Shown here one piece after another: positions 27,736 through 36,270 of a stretch of 46,557 bases of DNA (the first letter of the stretch is position 1; every line of letters begins with the position of its first letter). Under the pieces are notes generated by a model, which saw nothing but the letters and a program-made list of their open reading frames with translations, had not been told where the DNA came from and ran no database searches. The DNA comes from Treponema sp. (GTDB taxonomy: Bacteria; Spirochaetota; Spirochaetia; Treponematales; Treponemataceae). The position numbers and the translations under genes were made by a program. The DNA is taken from NCBI GenBank assembly GCA_017938365.1, contig JAGBBT010000103.1, positions 1 to 46,557 on the forward strand. Reading direction: 5' to 3'.

Positions 27736-28515
27736 TTAAAACAAATCTGACATACCATATAAGTTGCCGGCTTTTAAACTTCCAGAACTTAATTTTTCTA
27801 CAAGTTTTTCTAAAGCAACAACACTTCCTCTAGCAAGCCCTTCTCTATTTCTAGCCCTATGAGTTACTTCAATTTCATCAGCAGGACTATCAAAAAATAC
27901 AGTATGAGTTCCTGGCACAAAACCAACTCTAGTAGAGCTAACATGCAACTGCTCAGGTTTAGGTCTATCATGAAAAGCATCAAACACCATTTCTGTTTTT
28001 GTTTTATTTCCAGACATAACTCTACGAGCAACTTCCAATGCAGTACCAGAAGGACTATCAACTTTTTGATTATGATGAGCTTCCCAAATAGCAACATCAT
28101 ATTCTGAATATTCAGCCATAATCTTAGCTGCTTCTTCAACGATTTTATAAAACATATTTACGCCAATAGAAAAATTTGAAGAACGCATTACTGTACCTCC
28201 AGTAGATTTGCACAAGTCTTCAATTTCTTCTTCTTTGTCTCCCCAACCAGTAGTTCCAACAACAACAGGTATTCTCAAAGGAATCAAAGCCTTTAAGTTC
28301 CCCATAACTGCTGAAGGATGAGAAAATTCTATAACACCATCTGCTCCACTATTTTTTACAGCATCAGCAACAGCTTTTACATCACCAGATTTAACAATAA
28401 CTGAAGCATCCTCTGCCATAACATCAATAGTAGCAACTACTTCATGTCCCAAGCTTTTTGCACAAGACTCTATCATGTGCCCCATTTTTCCGTAACCAAC
28501 TAATGCAATTTTCAT
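27736..28515 (-). CDS. dapB: 4-hydroxy-tetrahydrodipicolinate reductase
   Basis: A 259-aa enzyme that reduces hydroxy-tetrahydrodipicolinate in the DAP/lysine pathway. It has the nucleotide-binding GYGKMG near the N-terminus, VVGTTGW, SSNFSIGVNMF, and the catalytic segment EAHHNQKVDSPSGTAL with the His-His and Lys residues. AAGG precedes the ATG. It lies 17 nt after lysC in the same direction, pairing the first committed steps of one pathway. Confidence 0.95.
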   Translation of the reverse strand: MKIALVGYGKMGHMIESCAKSLGHEVVATIDVMAEDASVIVKSGDVKAVADAVKNSGADGVIEFSHPSAVMGNLKALIPLRIPVVVGTTGWGDKEEEIEDLCKSTGGTVMRSSNFSIGVNMFYKIVEEAAKIMAEYSEYDVAIWEAHHNQKVDSPSGTALEVARRVMSGNKTKTEMVFDAFHDRPKPEQLHVSSTRVGFVPGTHTVFFDSPADEIEVTHRARNREGLARGSVVALEKLVEKLSSGSLKAGNLYGMSDLF

Positions 28516-28532
28516 AAAAAAACCTTATAAAT

Positions 28533-29858
28533 TTAATTAAATAATGCAGAATGCAAAATTTTCACAACTTCATTAACCTGACTATTTTCTACAAGCATAC
28601 TTATATTAACTTTACTAGCACCTTGAGAAATCATTTGAACATTGATACTTTCTTTTTTCAAAGCTTCAAATGCATCTGCTAAAATTGAACTTGAATGACT
28701 TGCATCACAAATTAATGTAACAATTGCTTTATCTTTAGTAGCCTTAACCTCAGCAACATTCCCCAAATCAGCAAGTAATCCTGACAAATCAGCCTTTGTA
28801 TTTACAGTCAAAGAAACAGAAACTTCAGAAGTTGCAATCACATCAATAGAAACATTCCATTTTAAAAATTGATTAAAGATATGAGCTAAAAATCCACAAG
28901 CTCCTAACATTCTACTAGACTGAATATCTATTAATGTAACATCTTTTACATTTGTAATTGCAATCACAGGAGGCGTTACACCAGAATGTTTTTCAACTAT
29001 AACAGAACCTTCACTTTCTATATTATAACTATTTTTAACACGCACAGGAGTTCCAGTCTTACGACAAGGAACCATAGAGCGAGGATGAAGAACTTGAGAA
29101 CCAAACATTGCTAATTCCTGAGCTTCTTCATAAGTAACTTCAGAAACAGTCTTTGCTTCTTTCACAATACGAGGATCTGTTGTCAAAATTCCATCAACAT
29201 CTTTCCAAGTTTGTATTTCTTCAGCACCCATAGCAGCACCAATCATAGTTGCCGACAAATCAGAACCACCACGCCCTAAAGTTGTTATAATCCCCTTTTT
29301 GTCCTTTGCAATAAATCCAGTTACAATTGGAATTTCATTAGACTTTCCGATTTTATAATCATTTAAATGTTTAGGAATATTATCCCATACTTCATCCAAA
29401 AGTTCAGCAGACATATAATTAGAATCAGAAACCATTCCAATATCCCAAGCATCATAAAACTTTGCATTAGTACCATGTTTTGTTAAATATGCCGACATCA
29501 TGCGAACAGACATTCTTTCTCCAAAAGAAACTAAATAATCCCTTGTTCGCTTTGTAAGCTCATGTAACATACTTATACCAGTCAATAAAGTCTTTAACTC
29601 ATCCAATAAATCTTTAATCGCAGGAACTTCAATATCTAACAACTTTGCTGTTTCAAAATGTAAATCTTCAATTTTTTTTATATTAACACTTCCCTGAACA
29701 GCCATATCAGCAGCTTCTAAAAGATGATCAGTTGTATCACCCATTGCACTTAAAACAACAACAGGACGTTTCTCCTTATAAGCCTGAATAATAGAAGCTA
29801 CATGCTTAATTCTTTCTGCATTAGCAACAGAACTTCCGCCAAATTTCATTACTATCAT
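28533..29858 (-). CDS. lysC: Aspartate kinase
   Basis: A 441-aa monofunctional aspartokinase that phosphorylates aspartate for Lys/Thr/Met synthesis. It starts with the family motif MKFGGSSVANAERI and contains GFIAKDKKGIITTLGRGGSDLSAT and WKDVDGILTTDPR. Two ACT-type regulatory modules follow (about 300-440, including GACGFLAHIF and GASKVNISM), so feedback by an amino acid is likely. AAGGA precedes the ATG. Divergence or fusion with a homoserine dehydrogenase is not seen. Confidence 0.95.
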   Translation of the reverse strand: MIVMKFGGSSVANAERIKHVASIIQAYKEKRPVVVLSAMGDTTDHLLEAADMAVQGSVNIKKIEDLHFETAKLLDIEVPAIKDLLDELKTLLTGISMLHELTKRTRDYLVSFGERMSVRMMSAYLTKHGTNAKFYDAWDIGMVSDSNYMSAELLDEVWDNIPKHLNDYKIGKSNEIPIVTGFIAKDKKGIITTLGRGGSDLSATMIGAAMGAEEIQTWKDVDGILTTDPRIVKEAKTVSEVTYEEAQELAMFGSQVLHPRSMVPCRKTGTPVRVKNSYNIESEGSVIVEKHSGVTPPVIAITNVKDVTLIDIQSSRMLGACGFLAHIFNQFLKWNVSIDVIATSEVSVSLTVNTKADLSGLLADLGNVAEVKATKDKAIVTLICDASHSSSILADAFEALKKESINVQMISQGASKVNISMLVENSQVNEVVKILHSALFN

Positions 29859-29909
29859 AAATTTATTCCTTCTTGTTGTTAAAAATCTGCTTATTTTATC
29901 AAAATTTAA

Positions 29910-29928
29910 GTTTTAATACAATTAAAAC
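29910..29928 (-). terminator. Weak AT-only hairpin after the RNB gene
   Basis: GTTTTAAT (29910-29917) pairs with ATTAAAAC (29921-29928) around ACA, six bases after the stop in the minus direction. The stem is almost all A-T and the tail is mixed A/T, so read-through into lysC is plausible. Confidence 0.35.
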
Positions 29929-29934
29929 CAATTT

Positions 29935-31857
29935 TTAAACTTTTCTAAAAATCACTTCTAAAGATGGTAAATCAATCTTACCAATTTTCACTCTTATAGA
30001 ATCATTTAATTCACAATTTGTACCAGCAATACTAGTTTCAATGCCCAATGAAGGAATCAAAAATAAATCTTGCTTTTGTTGTTTTTCAATACAAATTGCT
30101 TCTTCTTCCCAATCAGGATTTTGCAATAAATATACCAAAGTCCAATGAAGCCTACTATTTCGCTCAGCAAGTTTTGCTGCTCTTGCAGATTCATCACCTT
30201 CACTCATTCTTATTAACATATCATCTTTATTTATCATAGGTTTCCCAGTGATAAAAGCCCTTAACTGTTCATGAGCTAATAAATCACTGTAACGACGAAG
30301 AGGAGAAGTAACTTGACTATACATACTCAAACCCATAGCAGCATGAGCAGAAGGTGTAACTTGAACATTACGCTTTCTCATACAGCGTCTTAATTTATAT
30401 TGTCCAGCATAACCAGAAGGAATTTCAGAAGGAATATTCGGAGCATCCTGACTTATAAATGGAAATGGTATGTTATTCTTAAAGGCAAATTTTGCAGCAG
30501 CCTCTCCAGCCAAAATCATAGATTCTTTTACAACATCATTCGAAATAAAATATTTATACGGTGATATCGAAACTTTTTTTGAATCTTTATCAATTGAAAT
30601 TTTAACTTCAGGCATTTTTATCTCAACTGCACCATTCTTAATTCTTCTCTCTTTTAATTTTTTTGTAATTTCAAATAAGGGTCTTAATTCTGAAGAATCT
30701 TTTAATTTGTCAGCTTCCTCATAAGTTATACATTTTACCTTTACAGAAGTAATAAAAATTTCACAATTTTCAATTTCATAATTATCATCTAACTTAATTC
30801 TAAAACTCAATGCATTACTATCTTTTTTTAAACCTAACGCATAATCCTCAAGACAATCTTCACACAACATTCTAGCAGTGCCTTCTGGTATATAAAGAGT
30901 CGCACCTCTTACCCTTGCAGCCTTATCTATTGAACTATCAGGAAATACAGTACTTGCAGGATCTGCAATATGAACCCATAAATATTCGCCATCAAAAAAA
31001 ATAGCATCATCGGGATCAGTAGAAGATTCATTATCAATAGCATATGCAACATGCTCTAATTTTAAACGATCTTCATTAGGAGGAGCTAAAAGAACTTCAG
31101 AAGCACTCTTCATACTTACTCCCCAACGCAAAGGGTAAGGATTTCGTGTTATATTCCATACTCCTGTATCTAATAAAATTTGATGTGCCCTTTCTATAGT
31201 CTCTTTAAATCCAGCATCTTTTAATGTCTTACATTTATCAGTTTTACCTAAGGCAAAAGCTTCAATTTCTCCCATATATTTTGAGTCATTAGGCAAGTCT
31301 AATGAATTCTTTTTTAATCGCTGAATAAAAGCATCTTTTAATTCTTGAGCATGTTCCTTTTCATATAATTTTTCTTTTAACAATTTTATTTTTTCTTGAG
31401 TCCGAGGAATAAAAGAAATTGAAGTACTATCAGAACCAGAACTATTAATAACTTCTTCAAATAAATAATCATTATTTAGATAATTATAAATTCCCCAAAC
31501 TTCATCAGGTTCAACATTTCCCCTTATTAATTCAACCAATTCCAAAAAAGAAATAGTATTATTAGCAGTTTCATCATCACTTGTAAGTAAATCATAAATT
31601 TCTTCAACTTGATTTTTTAATTCAGAACTATCAGAAAGAACTCTATCAGCAAAACTTAAAACATTATCAAGAGAACTTACGGGCTTATCTATTAAAACCA
31701 CTACATCTTTATCTCTAACTTTCTGACTAGCATAAACAGCCTTTTTACCTGTAGAAGTAGCTGGATGAACACACCATTTTACTAAATATTTTTCATTCTC
31801 ATTTTCTAAAACAATCGCAGGAAATTTTTTATAAAGAACAATTGAATTAATATTCAT
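29935..31857 (-). CDS. RNase II/RNB-family exoribonuclease
   Basis: A 640-aa protein with the RNB catalytic core: AIDNESSTDPDDAIFFDGEYLWVHIADP (about 280-310) supplies the acidic metal ligands. Downstream are IPEGTARMLCED, FPFISQDAP, and the conserved MGLSMYSQVTSPLRRYSDLLAHEQLRA. The short C-terminal beta-rich end could be a reduced S1 domain. It is smaller than RNase R (usually above 700 aa), so RNase II-like is safer than RNase R. The ATG at 31857 follows GGTGGA; an ATG at 31887 lacks a binding site. It heads the lysC-dapB unit with about 76 bp spacing. Confidence 0.88.
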   Translation of the reverse strand: MNINSIVLYKKFPAIVLENENEKYLVKWCVHPATSTGKKAVYASQKVRDKDVVVLIDKPVSSLDNVLSFADRVLSDSSELKNQVEEIYDLLTSDDETANNTISFLELVELIRGNVEPDEVWGIYNYLNNDYLFEEVINSSGSDSTSISFIPRTQEKIKLLKEKLYEKEHAQELKDAFIQRLKKNSLDLPNDSKYMGEIEAFALGKTDKCKTLKDAGFKETIERAHQILLDTGVWNITRNPYPLRWGVSMKSASEVLLAPPNEDRLKLEHVAYAIDNESSTDPDDAIFFDGEYLWVHIADPASTVFPDSSIDKAARVRGATLYIPEGTARMLCEDCLEDYALGLKKDSNALSFRIKLDDNYEIENCEIFITSVKVKCITYEEADKLKDSSELRPLFEITKKLKERRIKNGAVEIKMPEVKISIDKDSKKVSISPYKYFISNDVVKESMILAGEAAAKFAFKNNIPFPFISQDAPNIPSEIPSGYAGQYKLRRCMRKRNVQVTPSAHAAMGLSMYSQVTSPLRRYSDLLAHEQLRAFITGKPMINKDDMLIRMSEGDESARAAKLAERNSRLHWTLVYLLQNPDWEEEAICIEKQQKQDLFLIPSLGIETSIAGTNCELNDSIRVKIGKIDLPSLEVIFRKV

Positions 31858-31940
31858 AGTAATCCACCCATTTTTTTTATAAAACAAATATTAAATATGT
31901 AAATCCTTACAGTCAAGACAATATTTTATTGATTATTTAA

Positions 31941-31975
31941 AAATAAAGAAGACAGGAGTAATTTCCCCTGTCTTC
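31941..31975 (-). terminator. Terminator of the ABC ATPase gene
   Basis: GAAGACAGG (31948-31956) pairs with CCTGTCTTC (31967-31975). The minus-strand tail is T-rich. It lies 24 bases after the stop at 32000. Confidence 0.8.
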
Positions 31976-31999
31976 CTATAAACAATAACTAAATATTAA

Positions 32000-33118
32000 T
32001 TACCATTTTTTCTCGATTTCTGGTTCACAGATATTAACTTCTGTTTCTAAATCGAAGAATTTAGAACGAGCTAAATCTGGACAGAAATTAACAGTATCAC
32101 CAAGCTGAACAACAACTTCTGGAGCAACTTTTGCTACGATGTTAGAGTTCTGTACCTGAAGGAATACATGTGTTTCTGCACCAAGAGGTTCTTTGTTAGT
32201 AACCTTAAGAGCCATGTTGTTTTCTGCTGCTGGAGCTGCCTGATAGTGAATATCTTCTGGGCGAACACCAAAGTAAACTTCTTTTCCAACATATGCTTTA
32301 AGATGTTTCTGCTGTTCTTCTGTAGGAACAAGAGTGAATGTTCCTTCTTCAGCAACAACTTTTCCACCCTTTTCTGCAATTTTTACAGTAAAGAAGTTCA
32401 TTGGTGGTGTACCGATAAATCCAGCAACGAATTTGTTGATTGGGTGGTTGTAAAGATACAATGGTTCACCAATCTGCTGAATACGTTTTTCTGACATTAC
32501 AACGATTTTTGTACCCATAGTCATAGCTTCAACCTGATCGTGAGTAACATAAATCATTGTTGACTGAAGTCTGTGGTGTAAGTCTGAAATTTCAGCACGC
32601 ATCTGTACACGAAGTTTAGCATCCAAGTTAGAAAGTGGTTCATCAAACAAGAATACTTTTGGATTACGAACAATAGCACGACCTACAGCAACACGCTGTC
32701 TCTGACCTCCAGAGAGAGCCTTTGGCTTACGATCGAGATACTGAGTTAAGTCAAGAATACGAGCAGCTTCATCTACACGACGCTGAATTTCTGCTTTATC
32801 TGTTTTACGAATCTTTAAACCAAATGCCATATTATCAAATACAGTCATATGAGGATAAAGAGCATAGTTCTGGAATACCATGGCAATATTACGATCCTTT
32901 GGAGGAACATCATTCATTAGTTCGCCATCAATATAAAGTTCACCGTCTGTAATATCTTCAAGACCAGCGATCATACGAAGAGTTGTAGATTTACCACAAC
33001 CAGAAGGACCTACGAATACACAGAATTCGCGATCTTCAATTGTTACATTTGATTTTTCTACAGCAAGTACATTACCGTCGTAGATTTTTGTAACGCCTTT
33101 AAGTTCAACCTTTGCCAT
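32000..33118 (-). CDS. Sugar-type ABC transporter ATPase (UgpC/MsmK/MalK family)
   Basis: A 372-aa ATPase with Walker A GPSGCGKST, the MalK-type QNYALYPHMTVFDNMAFGLK, signature LSGGQRQRVAVGRAI, Walker B VFLFDEPLSNLDAKLR, and a C-terminal TOBE/regulatory region (from about 235, NKFVAGFIGTPPMNFF). No permease or binding-protein gene is adjacent. It is therefore probably a shared energiser for several carbohydrate importers, like MsmX in Firmicutes; this is an inference from context. A strong GAGGAGG site precedes the ATG. Confidence 0.92.
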   Translation of the reverse strand: MAKVELKGVTKIYDGNVLAVEKSNVTIEDREFCVFVGPSGCGKSTTLRMIAGLEDITDGELYIDGELMNDVPPKDRNIAMVFQNYALYPHMTVFDNMAFGLKIRKTDKAEIQRRVDEAARILDLTQYLDRKPKALSGGQRQRVAVGRAIVRNPKVFLFDEPLSNLDAKLRVQMRAEISDLHHRLQSTMIYVTHDQVEAMTMGTKIVVMSEKRIQQIGEPLYLYNHPINKFVAGFIGTPPMNFFTVKIAEKGGKVVAEEGTFTLVPTEEQQKHLKAYVGKEVYFGVRPEDIHYQAAPAAENNMALKVTNKEPLGAETHVFLQVQNSNIVAKVAPEVVVQLGDTVNFCPDLARSKFFDLETEVNICEPEIEKKW

Positions 33119-33175
33119 TTTTTCCTCCTCATGGCTACAGAAAATTAAGAAGAATTAACTTCTCTTTTCCAAGGG

Positions 33176-33181
33176 ATTATA
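33176..33181 (-). promoter_or_regulatory. -10 element of the ABC ATPase promoter
   Basis: A perfect TATAAT on the minus strand. The -35 region at 16-17 bp (TTATCA/TTTATC) is poor. The predicted leader is about 50 bases. Confidence 0.45.
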
Positions 33182-33211
33182 TTATGAACACATTGTATGA
33201 TAAATGAATTA

Positions 33212-33970
33212 TTAATTCAACATCAAAATACTTTTAAATATTGGGTCTAAAAGAACAAAAATTGCACTTAACAGTACTGCCGGAAGATAATTTGCAGTTT
33301 TTACACTCTTTATATTCATTAAATTTAAACCAATCATAACAATCAAAGCACCGCCACTAGCTGTTAATTCTGCAATCATCTGTTCAGAAACAAAATCATG
33401 AATTAAAACCGAAAGCAAAGTTAATCCACCTTGATATATTAAAATTGCAATAGCACTAAAAGCTGTACCTACACCCATAGCAGCAGCAAAACCAATAGCA
33501 ATAAATCCATCTAAAATTGATTTTAAGAAAATTATTGAATAATCCTTTTCAATTCCTGCCTTAAAACTTCCTATAATCGCCATTGCCCCAACACAAAACA
33601 AAACAGAGGCATTTAAAAACGCATATGCAAAATTCTTTTTAGATGAAATATTATCATTATTGGAATCTTCATTAAAAATATTTACGTTATTATTTTTTTT
33701 ATAAAAAATTTTTTCTAAAAAACGACCAAATAATAAAACTTTCCCATCTATATCTAATAAAGTTCCTAATATCCCGCCAATAATTAATGAAAGAGCTAAA
33801 TAAACTACATTTCTGTACTCAAAAGCCATTTGGATTCCCATAATAAAGGATATTAAACCACAAGCCATTTGAATTACATCAGTCATTTTTGAAGAAATCT
33901 TTTTTGAAAAAAGCAAACCAATACAAGAACCAATAATAATCGCAATACAATTTACATAAACAGCAAGCAT
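33212..33970 (-). CDS. DUF554 multi-pass membrane protein
   Basis: A 252-aa protein with about seven hydrophobic segments, beginning MLAVYVNCIAIIIGSCIGLLF and containing GLISFIMGIQMAFEYRNV, SLIIGGILGTLLDID, and a C-terminal ASGGALIVMIGLNLMNIKSVKTANYLPAVLL. This matches the DUF554 (YqgA/YdfK-like) family, predicted membrane transporters of unknown substrate. A 20-residue Asn/Asp-rich loop (NNNVNIFNEDSNNDN) interrupts the middle. The ATG at 33970 follows GAGGAAG. It lies just downstream of the tRNA-Leu terminator. Confidence 0.85.
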   Translation of the reverse strand: MLAVYVNCIAIIIGSCIGLLFSKKISSKMTDVIQMACGLISFIMGIQMAFEYRNVVYLALSLIIGGILGTLLDIDGKVLLFGRFLEKIFYKKNNNVNIFNEDSNNDNISSKKNFAYAFLNASVLFCVGAMAIIGSFKAGIEKDYSIIFLKSILDGFIAIGFAAAMGVGTAFSAIAILIYQGGLTLLSVLIHDFVSEQMIAELTASGGALIVMIGLNLMNIKSVKTANYLPAVLLSAIFVLLDPIFKSILMLN

Positions 33971-33989
33971 ATATACTTCCTCAAGAAAC

Positions 33990-34018
33990 AAAAAAGGCTG
34001 TTCATATGAACAGCCTTT
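33990..34018 (-). terminator. Terminator of tRNA-Leu
   Basis: A perfect 11-bp stem AAAGGCTGTTC (33993-34003) / GAACAGCCTTT (34008-34018) with an ATAT loop is followed on the minus strand by a T-run. It starts 5 bases after the tRNA 3' end. Confidence 0.9.
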
Positions 34019-34022
34019 CAAT

Positions 34023-34104
34023 TGCGGAGAACCTGACTTGAACAGGCACAGCTCGCGCCACTAGCACCTCAAGCTAGCGTGTCTACCAATTCCACCATCC
34101 CCGC
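34023..34104 (-). tRNA. tRNA-Leu (anticodon GAG)
   Basis: A class II tRNA. Acceptor GCGGGGA pairs with TCTCCGC (one G-T), the discriminator is A, the anticodon loop TTGAGGT sits between CTAGC and GCTAG, and a long variable arm and GTTCAAGTC T-loop are present. CCA is not encoded. Confidence 0.95.
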
Positions 34105-34115
34105 ATGAGAGTTAC

Positions 34116-34144
34116 ATACTACATAATCAATTATTTTATGTCAA
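34116..34144 (-). promoter_or_regulatory. Promoter of tRNA-Leu
   Basis: TTGACA (34144-34139) and TAGTAT (34121-34116) are separated by 17 bp, with the -10 ending 11 bases before the mature tRNA. Confidence 0.8.
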
Positions 34145-34162
34145 TATGAACAGAATGTATTT

Positions 34163-36259
34163 TTATAATTTTTCTGCATATTTTGAAAAATCAATGGTTA
34201 AAAAAGCTGCAACAACAGCAGGATCAAACTGTTTTCCTGAGTTTGCCTTTATTTCTTCAATAGCACTTTCAACAGACATTGCTTTTTTATAAGGTCTATC
34301 ATGAGTCATAACATCAAAGGAATCTGCAACACTTACAATTCTTGCCAAGAACGGAATTTCAGAACCTTCATATCCATTTGGATATCCATTTCCATCCCAT
34401 CGCTCATGGTGACATAAAATTCCTCTTGCAATAGGAGCAAGTTCTTCAGAAGCATTGGCAATTTTATATCCACTTATAACATGTAATTGGATAATTTTTA
34501 ATTCTTCTTCTGTTAAACTAGAAGGTTTATTCAAAACCTTTTCTGGAACAGCCATTTTTCCAATATCATGAAAACTTGCCAATAATTTAAGATTATTTAT
34601 TTCTTCTTCAGGAAGTTTTAATTTTTCAGCAATTTTTTCCGCTAAATCACTGACTCTAAAAGAATGTTGTTCTGTTTCAAAACTAGACAATCTTAAAGCT
34701 TCTCTTAAAGAATCAATAATAGACTTATGAACTTCTTCATCATGAATAATCTTATTTCTAAGCATACTTGCCTGAGCTTGAGAAACAATAAGTTGCATAT
34801 CTGCATTTTTAGTAGGTTTTGATGCAACACCATACTCAAAAGAAAGACGGAAATAAAATGTTCTATCATGATTCAATATTCTTGATATTCGTTGAAAAAC
34901 ATCTTCCGCAGCCTGTTCAGAAGTATCAGGCATTAAAACAATCATATTTCCGTCATCATAGGCAATAAAATCAGTAGCTCTTAATTGAGAACGAAGTAAA
35001 TCAGCAACATGCATTGTGGCAGATTTTCCAGCATCCTCACCAAAGCCTTCTGAAATCAAATGAATACCATTAATACTACAGACAACTGCCGTATACGGAA
35101 ATTTTCTATATAAGTTAATCTCAGTAATTTTTTTCTGAAGAAGCAATCGACTAGAAAGCCCCGTAAGCATATCTGTCATAGCAATTCTTTCCATTGAATT
35201 GTATAACTTCTTTAATTCAGAAATATTATGAAACAACAAAAGAGTTCCGTAATCTTTACCTTGCTTATCATTCAATCTTGAATAATCTAATTTATAAACA
35301 GAATCTTCTCCAGAAGCAGCTTTTATAACAACTTCTTCTACTGTTGAAGAAGAACGCTCTCTTACTTGACCACCAACAGAACGACGCAAAAAATCAGAAA
35401 GCTTAAGATGATTGATTAATTTTGGTTCCAAAGCAAATAAATTTGCCGCATCCTTATTAAAATCAGCTAACAAATCTTCCCCATCAAACAAAACCAACGG
35501 AGAACCTAATTTATCAAAAACCATTCGTCGTATGGCACCAATAATAAACCTAGGTCTGTAATAAAACATATGAAAATACAGAATCAGAGGTATAAGATTT
35601 ATTAAAAAAACAGAAACATAAATGTTGGATTTTAATGCTGGTTTAAATAGGATAATTGAATTTACAACAGAAATAAATAAAAAAAACAATCCAATAAAAA
35701 TATATTTACCAGCATAAACAAAAGGCACAGAAGAAGTTTTTAAGGTCATAGAAATAGAAATCAACAAACCTAACACAAGAATAAAACAAAGATGATATTC
35801 TAACCAAGTTCCAGGTAACGGTCTAAAAACAAAATAATCAAAAGAAATATCACTTACAGTATAAGCAGAACCATAATATGCAAAGAATGTAAAATTATTC
35901 GATAAAAAAATTACAGTATCTACAATAAAGAAACACCAAAACATAACAAATGCGACTTTGGTCATCTTTGTATTTAACTTATAAACTCTTAATAAATACT
36001 GAGCTGAAATCAAAAGAATAAAATCCGATAATACACAAACAACACCGTAAGACATAAATACAAAATAATATACGATGGAAGTATTATAAAAATTCTTTAT
36101 ATTAATTACGCTACCAAATGAAAATATAGTCTGCAAAATACAACTCAAAGTTAAAAGCAAAAAGAACTTTGAGTCATTTTTTTTAGCATAGGAACGACGA
36201 ATAAAAAATGCCATTAAGAGAATAAATTCTAATGAAAAAAGTACTATCTGTTTTATCAA
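34163..36259 (-). CDS. Membrane HD-GYP protein with degenerate GGDEF domain
   Basis: A 698-aa sensor-like protein. Residues 1-235 contain about seven or eight hydrophobic helices (7TM-type input). A short PAS-like stretch follows (about 245-340). Then comes a GGDEF-like domain (about 360-500) whose active-site motif reads YDDGN instead of GGDEF. The HD-GYP domain (510-690) is complete: HDIGK near residue 563, HHERWDGNGYPNGY, and ARIVSVADSFDVMTHDRPYK. It should therefore hydrolyse c-di-GMP, with the GGDEF part possibly sensing GTP or c-di-GMP (inference). The start is a TTG at 36259, eight bases after AAGGA, which overlaps the EF-G stop region; the two genes are 11 bp apart. Confidence 0.9.
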   Translation of the reverse strand: MIKQIVLFSLEFILLMAFFIRRSYAKKNDSKFFLLLTLSCILQTIFSFGSVINIKNFYNTSIVYYFVFMSYGVVCVLSDFILLISAQYLLRVYKLNTKMTKVAFVMFWCFFIVDTVIFLSNNFTFFAYYGSAYTVSDISFDYFVFRPLPGTWLEYHLCFILVLGLLISISMTLKTSSVPFVYAGKYIFIGLFFLFISVVNSIILFKPALKSNIYVSVFLINLIPLILYFHMFYYRPRFIIGAIRRMVFDKLGSPLVLFDGEDLLADFNKDAANLFALEPKLINHLKLSDFLRRSVGGQVRERSSSTVEEVVIKAASGEDSVYKLDYSRLNDKQGKDYGTLLLFHNISELKKLYNSMERIAMTDMLTGLSSRLLLQKKITEINLYRKFPYTAVVCSINGIHLISEGFGEDAGKSATMHVADLLRSQLRATDFIAYDDGNMIVLMPDTSEQAAEDVFQRISRILNHDRTFYFRLSFEYGVASKPTKNADMQLIVSQAQASMLRNKIIHDEEVHKSIIDSLREALRLSSFETEQHSFRVSDLAEKIAEKLKLPEEEINNLKLLASFHDIGKMAVPEKVLNKPSSLTEEELKIIQLHVISGYKIANASEELAPIARGILCHHERWDGNGYPNGYEGSEIPFLARIVSVADSFDVMTHDRPYKKAMSVESAIEEIKANSGKQFDPAVVAAFLTIDFSKYAEKL

Positions 36260-36270
36260 TCAATTATTCC

